Assembly: GCA_024687845.1 (NCBI GenBank)
Contig: JAILEL010000295.1
Coordinates: 1 to 64,000, forward strand
DNA length: 64,000 nucleotides
Direction: 5' to 3'
From: Eubacterium sp.
Lineage (GTDB): Bacteria; Bacillota_A; Clostridia; Lachnospirales; Lachnospiraceae
The notes beneath the pieces are model-generated. The model was not told where the DNA came from, made no database searches, and saw nothing but the letters and a program-made list of their open reading frames with translations. Below, in pieces: positions 46,564-56,686 of the stretch; positions within the stretch are counted from its first letter, which is position 1, and every line of letters begins with the position of its first letter. The position numbers and the translations under genes were made by a program.

Positions 46564-48798
46564 TCATCTTACAATAAATGATTCTATATTGCTTGAAGAA
46601 TAATATTTCCTAACACCATTTTCTATTTTATATGGTGTAATTCTAACATAGTATTTAACTCCAATTGTAGCGAAGCCGTCAATAACTCGCGAACTACGTT
46701 TTTTTAAAAATCCTCCTTTTCTATGTATCACTCTAAAGTCTGGATATAATGAAAATTCTGCATAATATCCATCATAAACTGAAGACGCAGTCCAGCTAAG
46801 GGTTACTTTTTTGCCTGATAGAGCTTTGCACTTAAGCTTAACCTTTGGAGCAAGCACATTTATAGATATTTTTTTTGTAGAAATACCATACTTCAGATTT
46901 TTCTTCGTTTTAATAATTATGTTGGCTTTACCAATTCCTTTAAGTTTTACTTTTCCAGTTTTTGATACTGTTAAGATTTTAGGATTGCTTGATTTATAAG
47001 TTACTTTAGCATTTCCCAATACCTTTACGCCCAAATTAAACTGTTCATCACTATATACAAGCTTGATTTTTTGATATTTACTTTGAATTTTCTGTTTACC
47101 ACGTTTTACAGTAAGTATAATAATTTTAGTTTCTTTTTTATAACTATTTGTTTCTGAAGCTGTAACTGTTATTTTAGTTTTACCAGCACCCACAAGAATC
47201 ACTTTTCCATATTTTGATACTCTCGCAACCTTGGAATTACTACTTTTATAAGAAATCTTACCATTTCCCGATGTCTTCGCTTTTAAGTAAAATGTTTTCG
47301 TTGAATAAGTCTTTGTAATATTCTTTATATTATCAATTTTCTGACTTTTCTTAGCTACAACAGGTGTATTAGTTTGGCCATCATTCTCTATCTTTCCTTC
47401 AGTGTTGCTTTTTGAAGTAGGGCGAAGCTTCCACGAAGCTTTTGAAAGATCAATATGAACAGCCGGACGAATACCTATAGAAATATCATCTACATTTACA
47501 TCATCACATATACAGCCATCAGAAGCAACATACATAGCCTTACTACTACCAGGAGTACGAAGCCACCAGTTATCATTCAGACTTCTTGTAACAGAGGAAG
47601 TTATATCATTATTCGAAAAGCCATAAGACTCTTTAGTCACTTCTGAAGGAGAAAGAACAAAAACTTTATCTTCTGTCATTTCATCCTTTAAAGATTCTCC
47701 AGTTAGTCTATTTTCACAGGATAAAATCGTACTTTTTATCATTGCTTTTTCGTAAGAATCAAATGCTTCATCATAAAACTCTTTGTTTAACCAGCTCCTT
47801 ATAGTAGAATCTTTCCACGATGATGATTCAGCTGTATCATTATAAGCCTTTAAGATCACAGCAGTTTCAGCAACTAAAAATACATCATTTCCATCTATAC
47901 TTAACACTCTCCAATTTATATTTTTACCATTATATTTACCAAATGTTAACGTATCCCAATCACATTCTCTAACAGAAAAATCAATAATTTCCCCATTATT
48001 TACATTCGTGGAATTAAGATTCAAAATAATAACAGGTCTTACTCCATTCACTTTATTTACATATTCAAGAGAACGCGGAATATTTCCGAAAGCATTGACC
48101 ACAAATGATTGTTCAAATAAACTATCATTTGTATTCATCAACCACCAGCTACCTTTCATATCAGTTGAAGAAACAGAATAGCTTGCTTCTTTTTCTCCCT
48201 GTTGCCTTGCAAAATCAGTCACCTCTGCTGATCGTGCAATATCTTTTAATAATCCATTTGAATAAAATCCTAACTCTGTGTCAACAGCCTCATCCTTAGA
48301 TAGTAAAAAAACTTTATCACCAGAATCATCATCTTTTTTAGACATAAGATATTTTTGTTCATCTGCATCAAATGCATCATAAAGAAAGCCGCCAGATTTA
48401 TTAGAATTAAGATTATTTCTAATTTCAGAAATATTCCAGGTACAACCATAGGAGCTTAATGCAATAGTTTTTGAATTATAAACACTTGTAAATAAAATCT
48501 TATCGGATATTAGCAGCGCAGTACCATCACTATATTTTTTTAATATTTGCCATTTTATAGGATTTTTTTTATCATTTGCATCAGCTATACCGTCGCTGTT
48601 TGTATCTTCCTGCCAGTAATTTCCAAAATATACAGTTTCCCGTGTCATATGTGTAACTTTCGGATTAGCTGGCTCTTCGTTTTGTTCTGAATTGTCTGCA
48701 GCAAAAACTAAAGTGTGAAATGAACAAGAACAAAACGTAATAATAAATACTATTACGAATAAATACCTATATCGTTTGCACTTCATTCCATAATTCAT
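46564..48798 (-). CDS. Secreted DUF6273/Ig-like repeat protein, copy 1
   Basis: A 744-residue exported protein with a signal peptide (residues 1-33, ending LVFA). Two DUF6273 units follow (VYFGNYWQEDTNSDG and LTFGKYNGKNINWRVL; WWLRTPGS is a hallmark). Then come two Ig-like Big_2-type repeats (YKSSNSKVARVSKYGKV and YKSSNPKILTVSKTGKV) and a C-terminal fibronectin-like part (WTASSVYDGYYAEFS). No enzyme motif is seen; a surface adhesion or wall-associated role is inferred. The ATG at 48798 has GAGGTG in front. It is a tandem paralogue of the next gene upstream. Confidence 0.85.
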   Translation of the reverse strand: MNYGMKCKRYRYLFVIVFIITFCSCSFHTLVFAADNSEQNEEPANPKVTHMTRETVYFGNYWQEDTNSDGIADANDKKNPIKWQILKKYSDGTALLISDKILFTSVYNSKTIALSSYGCTWNISEIRNNLNSNKSGGFLYDAFDADEQKYLMSKKDDDSGDKVFLLSKDEAVDTELGFYSNGLLKDIARSAEVTDFARQQGEKEASYSVSSTDMKGSWWLMNTNDSLFEQSFVVNAFGNIPRSLEYVNKVNGVRPVIILNLNSTNVNNGEIIDFSVRECDWDTLTFGKYNGKNINWRVLSIDGNDVFLVAETAVILKAYNDTAESSSWKDSTIRSWLNKEFYDEAFDSYEKAMIKSTILSCENRLTGESLKDEMTEDKVFVLSPSEVTKESYGFSNNDITSSVTRSLNDNWWLRTPGSSKAMYVASDGCICDDVNVDDISIGIRPAVHIDLSKASWKLRPTSKSNTEGKIENDGQTNTPVVAKKSQKIDNIKNITKTYSTKTFYLKAKTSGNGKISYKSSNSKVARVSKYGKVILVGAGKTKITVTASETNSYKKETKIIILTVKRGKQKIQSKYQKIKLVYSDEQFNLGVKVLGNAKVTYKSSNPKILTVSKTGKVKLKGIGKANIIIKTKKNLKYGISTKKISINVLAPKVKLKCKALSGKKVTLSWTASSVYDGYYAEFSLYPDFRVIHRKGGFLKKRSSRVIDGFATIGVKYYVRITPYKIENGVRKYYSSSNIESFIVR

Positions 48799-48810
48799 GC
48801 CACACCTCAA

Positions 48811-51243
48811 CTAATCTTTTGTTACAACAGTTTCAACATTACTCCAGGAATAAAACTTCTGAGTTCCATTTACATATTTATATGGTCTCATTCGAATATA
48901 ATACTTTACACCAGCTGAAGAAAAACCCGAAATTATTTGTGGACTTTTCTTTTTTTCAAAAACTCCAGCACCAGACAGATCTGTAAAAGCTGGATTCTTC
49001 GAAAACTCCGCATAATATCCATCATATATTGGTGACTCACTCCATTTTAAAAATATTCTCTTTTCTGAAATGGCATTACATTTTAGTTTAATCTTAGGTG
49101 GTGTTACATTTATTGTAATCTTTCTGGTACAAGCTTTGTATACTGAAGTTTTTTTAGATTTAATTATAATAGATGCTTTACCTAGCCCTTTAAGGGTAAC
49201 CACACCCTTTGAAGAAACCTTAAGAATATTTGGGTTACTGCTTTTATAAGAAATTTTAGCATTTCCTTTAGCTTTAAACCCAAGACTAAATGGTTCAGTG
49301 GTATATTCCATTTTACAGCTTTTAACTTTAGAAGTTAGTTTTTGATTTTTTCTTTTTACTGTAAGTACAATTATTTTCTTTGCTTTTTTATATCTTGGAG
49401 ATTCAGAAGCAGTTACTATGATTTTAGTTGTTCCAGGTTTTATGAGAGTAACTACTCCTTTCGAAGAAATCTTCGCAACTTTTTTATTACTACTTTGATA
49501 AGTTAACTTTCCATCCCCTGTAGTTTTAGCATTTAGCTTAAATTTCTTTGAAGAATAAACTTTTGTTATATTTTTAATATTTTTTATTCGTTGTGTTTTT
49601 TTGCTAATAGATTTAGTATTTTGGTCTGAATTATTGTTGTTTGTAGTTTTGTTATTTCCTGACTGGTCTGTTGTATTTTGATCTACAACACTTTGTTCTG
49701 TATTCTGTTCTTTTTCAGGAATATCCTGAGAAGCCTCCATAACTAATCTGGAATCAAGAGGAACAACCTGTCCTCCATCAGCATTTCCAGCAGAAGTATT
49801 ACTTCCTTTTTCCCATAAATCTGACTTAAGACTGATATGAATAGCCGGTCTTACACCGTTATAGCTAACCTCTGTAACCTTTTCCTCAAATGAATTCACT
49901 TCTCCATCATCATTAACAACAGAAGCATAGCCTTCTCTTTTGCCAGGCGACCTGAGCCACCAGAAAAGAACATCGAAACCAGCCAGATTTTTACATCTTC
50001 TAGAAACAGCTGGAACATCATAGTTTTCTGCAAAGCCATAAGATGGATTTACTACGTCATTAAGTGATAACAAAAATACCTTATCAGTTGTATCTTCACC
50101 ACCATTGGTATTATATATAGTATCAAATGAATTCTTAACGATTGTATCTTTAATTATCGCTTTTTCTTCTTCTGAAAAAGAAGTATTATAAAACTCGCCA
50201 TTCAGCCACTCACGAAGAGTACTATCCTTCCATTCATAGGAATCATTTTCACTATTAAAAGCTTTTCGACATAATATCTTATCTGATAAAAGAAAAGCAT
50301 CATCATTCTGAACATTCAGAACTCTCCAAATAATAGGATTACCATTATATGTGCCAAATGTAATAGTATCCCACTCAGCACCATTTTCAGCGATTCTTAT
50401 ATTCTCGCCCTGAGTAACATAGGCGGAAGACAAATCAAGTTTTATAACAGGTTTCACTAAACATGAATCAAAGACAGAAGTTCCGGAATAACTTATCTTC
50501 CGGCCATTATCAACTGTTGTTACACGAGAAACGTTTGTACCAGGACTTCTCAGCCAATATGAGTTCTCTGAATTATTTGAATATCTGTTTTTGATCCACG
50601 CATACGAAGACATAGCTGGCGAAATAATCTGAGTAAAGTTTCCGTCACTTATACAGCTCGATATATCAGTAATACTATACTCTTTATTATTTATATCAGC
50701 TAAAGATAATAAGAAAACTTTATCATTAGTATCAGCCCCGGCATCAATACCATTTTCGGAACTTTTTGCATTAATATTAGATACCGAAATTATGGCATTT
50801 TGTTCAGCATCCGAAAAAGCCTCCCGATAAAAATCCCCTTTATCATCGCCATTCAGCCATTTTCTAATATATGATTTGTCCCACATACAATAATTCTTTA
50901 TATTTTCATTGTCAAAATAGCCATAAGGATTAAACACACAAACATCGAGTGCCTTTTCAGATATAACAAGCGCAGTATTATCATCATATCGTTTTAGAAT
51001 CTGCCATCTGACCGGAAGTTTCTCATCCAATATATCAGCTTTAAAATCACCGTTAGTATCCTCTTGCCAGTAATTTCCGAAATAAATAGTTTCTGCAGTT
51101 TCAAATGCGACACGTGGATTACGTAAATCATAATCATTTACCGGTTCTGAAGCGTGGACAGTAGATCTATAACCGTTATTATTTGATAAAATAAATATGA
51201 ATATAAGAATATAACAAAGAATCTTCTTTCCAATCTTTTTCAT
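48811..51243 (-). CDS. Secreted DUF6273/Ig-like repeat protein, copy 2
   Basis: An 810-residue paralogue of the protein at 46564-48798 with the same layout: signal peptide (MKKIGKKILCYILIF, cleavage likely after STVHA), two DUF6273 units (IYFGNYWQEDTNGDF, WWLRSPG), a Gln/Asn-rich linker, two Ig-like repeats (YQSSNKKVAKISSKGVV) and a C-terminal fibronectin-like part (WSESPIYDGYYAEFS). The ATG at 51243 has AAGGTGAT in front. It is 12 bases from copy 1, so both are probably co-transcribed after a duplication. Confidence 0.85.
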   Translation of the reverse strand: MKKIGKKILCYILIFIFILSNNNGYRSTVHASEPVNDYDLRNPRVAFETAETIYFGNYWQEDTNGDFKADILDEKLPVRWQILKRYDDNTALVISEKALDVCVFNPYGYFDNENIKNYCMWDKSYIRKWLNGDDKGDFYREAFSDAEQNAIISVSNINAKSSENGIDAGADTNDKVFLLSLADINNKEYSITDISSCISDGNFTQIISPAMSSYAWIKNRYSNNSENSYWLRSPGTNVSRVTTVDNGRKISYSGTSVFDSCLVKPVIKLDLSSAYVTQGENIRIAENGAEWDTITFGTYNGNPIIWRVLNVQNDDAFLLSDKILCRKAFNSENDSYEWKDSTLREWLNGEFYNTSFSEEEKAIIKDTIVKNSFDTIYNTNGGEDTTDKVFLLSLNDVVNPSYGFAENYDVPAVSRRCKNLAGFDVLFWWLRSPGKREGYASVVNDDGEVNSFEEKVTEVSYNGVRPAIHISLKSDLWEKGSNTSAGNADGGQVVPLDSRLVMEASQDIPEKEQNTEQSVVDQNTTDQSGNNKTTNNNNSDQNTKSISKKTQRIKNIKNITKVYSSKKFKLNAKTTGDGKLTYQSSNKKVAKISSKGVVTLIKPGTTKIIVTASESPRYKKAKKIIVLTVKRKNQKLTSKVKSCKMEYTTEPFSLGFKAKGNAKISYKSSNPNILKVSSKGVVTLKGLGKASIIIKSKKTSVYKACTRKITINVTPPKIKLKCNAISEKRIFLKWSESPIYDGYYAEFSKNPAFTDLSGAGVFEKKKSPQIISGFSSAGVKYYIRMRPYKYVNGTQKFYSWSNVETVVTKD

Positions 51244-51384
51244 AATACATATCACCTTTTCATTTTTTGCTAATTCTTGGGATAGAATTCCCAAAAGTAG
51301 AAATCCATATGTCTCATAGTACCAATAATTTCCTTTTATAAATTATAAATCAAAACAAAATCTAAAATCATTGGGGTTAATATT

Positions 51385-53274
51385 TTATTTCCCAATCTTT
51401 TCTCTGATCATAGTTGTACTTATTCCCTGAGTATATGGGAAAAATTCCATATTAGAGCCTCTTTTTTTCAGTTCCTCAAGAATATCATTCCAGTGATTCA
51501 CATGATCGTCACCTGAGAAATGACAGTCATAATGCAGCTGTTCCCAGGCATCTAGTTTATCTGTATTAGAGAAATCTACTGGAATAACTTCATCCACTAC
51601 TTTTAAAGCTTCAATCAGTCTCGCCCGTTCTTCATACGGAATCACAGTACTTCTTCCCTTATAATATTCCACAAGCTCATCTGTAAGAACTCCCACTATA
51701 AGATATTCACATCTGGATTTACATTTTTCCAAAAGATTAAGATGTCCTACATGTAAAAGATCAAACACCCCCGGAACATAACCAATATGGTATTTTTTCT
51801 GATCTTCTTCCTGGTCATTATCATTTACGAATAGACCAGTCACCTTTCTCATATTTTCATAAATCATGTCATAATCCGGTGTTGCTGCTTCAAAAACAGC
51901 CTTATTGTCATTCATTTTTCTGACTGATTCAAGAAACTCAGATTCGATTTTTTCAAATCCATCTATGTCTGATTCACTTATCCCGTATCTCTCCCTCAAC
52001 TTTTTTTCAGGGAAAAACTGTTCAACATCTCTAGCTGATGCATAGAAATATTTAATAGTCCTATATATAGAAAACTCTGAAGAGACATTATCTAATACGA
52101 ACTCCTGATCATAGAAAATAACATCATCCTTATCTTCATCATAGAAGCCATTACATGGTGCCAGATCAATAAAAGTAAGTCCACTTTCATCGTCACGGGA
52201 AATCTTAATGTAATCATAAATCTTATCAAATATCTTCAGAAACTGATCAATATCCTTTTTAACTATACTTTTAAGATAATCATCCAGACTTATACTCTGA
52301 ATATAAGGCATAGCAAGACACTGTCCCATATCATCTTCAAGGAGCCAGGCATCAATTACTGGAACTCCGTAAGCTTTCAGCTTCTGCATATTGTCATACA
52401 GAAAATGAAGCTGCTTATTTCCATTTTCCCAAAGAGCTCTTTTTTCAACCAAAAGCTTATCAGCACCAGATAAAACACAAGTAGACATTCCATAGTCTTC
52501 TCCACGATCTGTAGTAGATACAGCATAAACTACATCCGATAATTTCCCGGTTCTGGTTGCTTCAACAATAAATGTATTTGCCCAAAATCCAATATTTCCA
52601 CTCTTGATAACGTCCTTCACTATTCTGTGAGAAACACCGAAATGTGACTCAATATAAGTGTAATCCACATATCTTTCAGCCACATCTTTTACCATGCCAT
52701 AGTCATCAGTCATAATCATTTGAGGCATAGAGCCATCAGGAAGCGGATAATAAAACTTGTACTTTACATCACCAGTCGAATCATAAAGCGCTTCTATCTC
52801 AGACTTGCTATTACAATAGCCTTTTATTTTATTCTCATTATTATTTTTATCAGCTTCACGAGACGCTTTCAGATAATTATTTATCCCATCATAAATAACT
52901 CCAGAATAAGGATCTGGAGTTCCACAAAAATACTTTAGACCATATCTATTGTTAAAAGTTGCAATCAAAGTACCATTTTTCGCAAGACTATCCATAACAC
53001 GACTGATCATTTTAGACGGAGATGAACAGACTTCGAATAATTCCTGAACGATAATATAGTCATACTTCTTCTTGATTCCAGAAAGCATATTCTCGATATC
53101 ATCATTATCAAGTTCATCAAAATAAATCGAATCAAATGTCTTGGCTCTTCTTTCAAGTAAGGAAATAATGGAATCTTCCTTCTTACAGATTTCTAAAAAA
53201 CTCGAATTTCTTCTGAAGCTATACCAGTTTAATATACTTTCATGATATTTTCTTTTAATCGAACGAATATCCAT
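51385..53274 (-). CDS. Methyltransferase-like / kinase / cytidylyltransferase fusion
   Basis: A 629-residue protein with three parts. Residues 1-200 resemble a SAM methyltransferase (YDYIIVQELFEVCSSP, then NGTLIATFNNRYG), but motif I reads FLEICKKEDS instead of a GxGxG loop, so it may be inactive. Residues about 240-470 look like a small-molecule kinase, with IDLAPCNGFY and FYDQEFVL as catalytic and metal motifs. Residues 493-629 are a cytidylyltransferase (VPGVFDLLHVGHLNLL, ending ISTTMIREKI), as in TagD/LicC. It would phosphorylate and then CDP-activate an alcohol, perhaps choline or a polyol. LicD nearby fits that. Exact substrate unknown. It is 48 bases downstream of the HAD-type gene. 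Confidence 0.75.
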   Translation of the reverse strand: MDIRSIKRKYHESILNWYSFRRNSSFLEICKKEDSIISLLERRAKTFDSIYFDELDNDDIENMLSGIKKKYDYIIVQELFEVCSSPSKMISRVMDSLAKNGTLIATFNNRYGLKYFCGTPDPYSGVIYDGINNYLKASREADKNNNENKIKGYCNSKSEIEALYDSTGDVKYKFYYPLPDGSMPQMIMTDDYGMVKDVAERYVDYTYIESHFGVSHRIVKDVIKSGNIGFWANTFIVEATRTGKLSDVVYAVSTTDRGEDYGMSTCVLSGADKLLVEKRALWENGNKQLHFLYDNMQKLKAYGVPVIDAWLLEDDMGQCLAMPYIQSISLDDYLKSIVKKDIDQFLKIFDKIYDYIKISRDDESGLTFIDLAPCNGFYDEDKDDVIFYDQEFVLDNVSSEFSIYRTIKYFYASARDVEQFFPEKKLRERYGISESDIDGFEKIESEFLESVRKMNDNKAVFEAATPDYDMIYENMRKVTGLFVNDNDQEEDQKKYHIGYVPGVFDLLHVGHLNLLEKCKSRCEYLIVGVLTDELVEYYKGRSTVIPYEERARLIEALKVVDEVIPVDFSNTDKLDAWEQLHYDCHFSGDDHVNHWNDILEELKKRGSNMEFFPYTQGISTTMIREKIGK

Positions 53275-53322
53275 ATCATTTTCCCTTCGTTTTTCTTATC
53301 TCATTGACTGTGAATAGAAACT

Positions 53323-55419
53323 TTATTTTGCATAATCGGGCATTTTGCGGCGTCTTGCCTCTATAAGATAATTCAGATCTATGTTTCTTCTTCCACCCCA
53401 CAGCTCATCATCGATCTCCACGTTTTTGTACATTTCCAGATCGTTTCCCCGCACATATCTGATAAATGCTTCAAATGGCATTGCTGCATCGTGGTATCTT
53501 CCTGTCATAATTTCAGTATATTCACCAAAATATTTAAAATAATCTTTTATATAATCCAAAGCTCCACGTTGCATTTCTCTTGCTATTTTCCCATAACCGG
53601 GAGCGGGACCTTTATCATATAGAGGTTCTCCTTTTTCATCATAGCCAACACATGACGGAGCTATCTCAAGATATGAATATTCTCTGAGAGTAGATTCCAT
53701 ATATGGATTAAAATCAAAAAATGTTCGTATCTTTATTCCTGCCTTTCTCTCGTATCGAAAATGTTCTCTTGGATCTGTATGAAAATAATATATAAATACT
53801 TCTGCATCAAGAAGTCCTGCAAGGGCTGCAGCTATTCTTCCACTATATCCCATATCGAAGATTGCTATCTTCCTCTTATTATCAGAAGTCTCTTCAGATT
53901 TGTTTTTATTAGATTTAAGAACTTTATCTCCCAATTCATTTGATATATATTTTCTTATATTTTCTCTACATGCCTCTGCCTTATCTTCATCATAATAATT
54001 CTTTATAAAGAAACTGATAAATCTCTGGAAAACGTCATTTGAGAGAGGTTCATCTAGAATTGTAAGTTTTTCTTTTCCCTTTAATACTGCATCACTGGAG
54101 ACCTTTTCTTTCTTTACTACACCATCCTTAGAAACTGTTTCCTTTGTAAATAATATATCCACCTTATCAATTATTGTATCGATAAACGCCTCAGCAACTG
54201 TTTCATAATCAGATGAACTGCACCATTTCAGAAGCCTTGCCAATTTTCTGACAGTATATTGTTTTTTATCAATTGGAAGTTCATAAAAATCCACTTTTTC
54301 ATTTATCATCACTGGCATCAGAGAAAGTCTGGAAACTCTTAGATATTTTGAATCTGTATTCGAAGCCAGCTTATCATACACCTTTTTAACAAGATATCCA
54401 TCTCTTGAAAGGAAAACAACTTCATCTACACCATCACGCTTACAATTATCCCAAACCCATCGACTCAGAGATAACAGATGAGTTCCGAGTGCTGCGTAGC
54501 CAACGAAATATGGATTTGCATTGTAATCTGAATCCTGATCAAATTCAACAAATGGATTATCAAAAAATCGATTTGCTGACATAACGTGCGCAGACCTAAG
54601 TAAAAGAGAGCTTTGAGCCTTCTCCCAGTCAGTCAGATCACCGCATATTTTTTCAACCTGGTGACTACATCCATAGCTTTCAAAAACAGATATAGGACTT
54701 GGAATGCAGATTGTTTTTATTCCAAGTGAAGACGGTAGTTCACAATCATATTTCTCGTTATCACCTATATGAAGCATATGCTCTGGAGCAATATTTTCAA
54801 GTTCAAGAACCTTTCTATAGAGATTACCAGTTATCTTTCGTAATCCGACCTCAGAGGATACATATATTGGGATATTTTTAAAATCTATTCTAAAAGGATC
54901 AGCTTCATCTTTCGTGACAAGATAATCTCCATAAGCCTTCTCAAGCATCTTAGTCAGTGTGTCAGATTCAAGATACATATCTGAAGTTATTATCACTCTT
55001 TTACCTGTCTTTATGGCTTTTTCCATAAGTCCAAGTCCAGTATATCTCGGCTGGCAGAATATAGGATAATTCCTTAATTCCAATTCTTTAAGAATCTCAC
55101 AGGTTTTATCATCAAATAAGAATTCTTCCTTTAATATATCGTAGCTGTCATCTACAGTGATATCTTCTACATCTAACTCACCATTACTCATTCTTCTTCT
55201 AAGAATAGAATCAGCTTCCATTCTTATTGTGCCAAAATTACTTATAGCATCTGACATTTCTGTATATTTCGGATCTAAAAGATCGAATATATCCTGATCA
55301 CCCATGAGTGGTCGTAAAATAAGTGTATTAAACATATCAAAGCTTATTACTTTAATAATTTCATCGTATAAAGCTTTCTCAATTTCTTCTAAACAATTAT
55401 ATTCCCAAGACAAATTCAT
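53323..55419 (-). CDS. HAD-type hydrolase of the COG5610 class, polysaccharide-linked
   Basis: A 698-residue protein. The N-terminal 250 residues are HAD-like, with motif I ISFDMFNTLI (nucleophile Asp present, the +2 Asp replaced by Phe as in this class), motif II ITSDMYL and a late IGDNEKYDCE motif. The rest (300-698) is a conserved extra region with FLSRDGYLVKKVY and FDMGYSGRIAAAL, a second nucleotide- or sugar-binding-like fold. These proteins occur in capsule and O-antigen clusters and may be glycan-related phosphatases or transferases. It lies between licD and the cytidylyltransferase gene. Confidence 0.7.
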   Translation of the reverse strand: MNLSWEYNCLEEIEKALYDEIIKVISFDMFNTLILRPLMGDQDIFDLLDPKYTEMSDAISNFGTIRMEADSILRRRMSNGELDVEDITVDDSYDILKEEFLFDDKTCEILKELELRNYPIFCQPRYTGLGLMEKAIKTGKRVIITSDMYLESDTLTKMLEKAYGDYLVTKDEADPFRIDFKNIPIYVSSEVGLRKITGNLYRKVLELENIAPEHMLHIGDNEKYDCELPSSLGIKTICIPSPISVFESYGCSHQVEKICGDLTDWEKAQSSLLLRSAHVMSANRFFDNPFVEFDQDSDYNANPYFVGYAALGTHLLSLSRWVWDNCKRDGVDEVVFLSRDGYLVKKVYDKLASNTDSKYLRVSRLSLMPVMINEKVDFYELPIDKKQYTVRKLARLLKWCSSSDYETVAEAFIDTIIDKVDILFTKETVSKDGVVKKEKVSSDAVLKGKEKLTILDEPLSNDVFQRFISFFIKNYYDEDKAEACRENIRKYISNELGDKVLKSNKNKSEETSDNKRKIAIFDMGYSGRIAAALAGLLDAEVFIYYFHTDPREHFRYERKAGIKIRTFFDFNPYMESTLREYSYLEIAPSCVGYDEKGEPLYDKGPAPGYGKIAREMQRGALDYIKDYFKYFGEYTEIMTGRYHDAAMPFEAFIRYVRGNDLEMYKNVEIDDELWGGRRNIDLNYLIEARRRKMPDYAK

Positions 55420-55471
55420 AAAATACTCCGATGTAACATTTAAATTATGTAAACCTTTTGGTTAATATATT

Positions 55472-56686
55472 CTATCTAACGCCCTCTGATTCCGGACTAT
55501 GCTGCGGATATCTGGATTTCATTGAAGGAAGGTGATAATATTCATAGTAAGCTCTCTTAAGATATGCTTCGATATCATTTGGTGCTATTACCTGCATATC
55601 TCCAAGCTTTACAAGAGTACCTTCGCCAAACCATTTTTTATCATACTTTGTATGAATAAATGGCAGATATCCATTAGAACAGAAATAGCTGCTAGTATTT
55701 TTTTTATAATATCTAACGCTAACTCTGTCATGAAGTTTAAAAAGCACTTTGGCAGGAATAAGTTTTCCGATTCCTGAAAGTATCCTGACAGCTGCTTTTA
55801 CATAGAACTTTTTGTCTTTATATTCGCTCTTATCAATATATGCTCTATGCCCCATAGCAAGTCCATATATAGTTCTGATCATAAACATATGAAGCTTGTG
55901 CTGAATCTTATTATCCGACGCCGCATCTAAAACAAATATATCCATAGGTAGATATTTTTCATATTTAGCCTTGCACTTTCCACTTACCTTATTGAATACA
56001 TTTACCTCAGTTTCTTCTTTGGTATATAAAACTCTGCACATAAAATCAAGAAATGCACCATTTCCAAGTCTGGAAGCATCAAGATATTTAAAATCACTTT
56101 CCAGATCCTTACACGCTGTACGTCTGAACTTCTCAAAGTCTTTTCTTGTCATTGCCACATCTATATCATCATCCCAGGGGATAATCTCGCCATATCTGTA
56201 GGCTCCAAGTAGGCCTCCAAACACAAGATAATATTTTATATTATGAAGCTTACACACCCTGTCTATTTCTCCAAGAAGAATATATAGTTTTCTGTGTACA
56301 TCCTTGAGATAAGCCTTCTCAGCTGCTTTTATTCCTGTAACATCAATTACTTCTTCTATACATCCATTTTCATCAAATGTATATTTCCCAACATTTTCTC
56401 CTGCTATGGAAATATTTACACAGTTTCCTTCTGGTTTATTCAAGTTTTCTTTCTTTGTAAGGCTTATCCTCATACCAGTTTTACTTATGCCTGTATCTTT
56501 AACTATATAGTTTATTTCATTTTCAAAGCTCTGATTCTTAATTCTTGGAAGAACATAATCATCATTATCATATTTTTCGCCATCATATTCAGGCACCGCA
56601 GCTCCAATATAATTAACTATAACATTACAGGATCCTACGCATTTTATATTAATTTCATAGCCTCTGGCATCTAAAAGATCTATCAT
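55472..56686 (-). CDS. LicD family phosphotransferase
   Basis: LicD enzymes move phosphocholine or another phospho-group from CDP to a glycan. The 404-residue protein has the core motif VFGGLLGAYRYGEIIPWDDDIDVAM near residues 150-175 (written in part) and an N-terminal domain of about 130 residues. The gene overlaps the aldolase stop by four bases (ATGA). The neighbouring fused kinase/cytidylyltransferase would make the CDP-linked donor. Confidence 0.88.
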   Translation of the reverse strand: MIDLLDARGYEINIKCVGSCNVIVNYIGAAVPEYDGEKYDNDDYVLPRIKNQSFENEINYIVKDTGISKTGMRISLTKKENLNKPEGNCVNISIAGENVGKYTFDENGCIEEVIDVTGIKAAEKAYLKDVHRKLYILLGEIDRVCKLHNIKYYLVFGGLLGAYRYGEIIPWDDDIDVAMTRKDFEKFRRTACKDLESDFKYLDASRLGNGAFLDFMCRVLYTKEETEVNVFNKVSGKCKAKYEKYLPMDIFVLDAASDNKIQHKLHMFMIRTIYGLAMGHRAYIDKSEYKDKKFYVKAAVRILSGIGKLIPAKVLFKLHDRVSVRYYKKNTSSYFCSNGYLPFIHTKYDKKWFGEGTLVKLGDMQVIAPNDIEAYLKRAYYEYYHLPSMKSRYPQHSPESEGVR

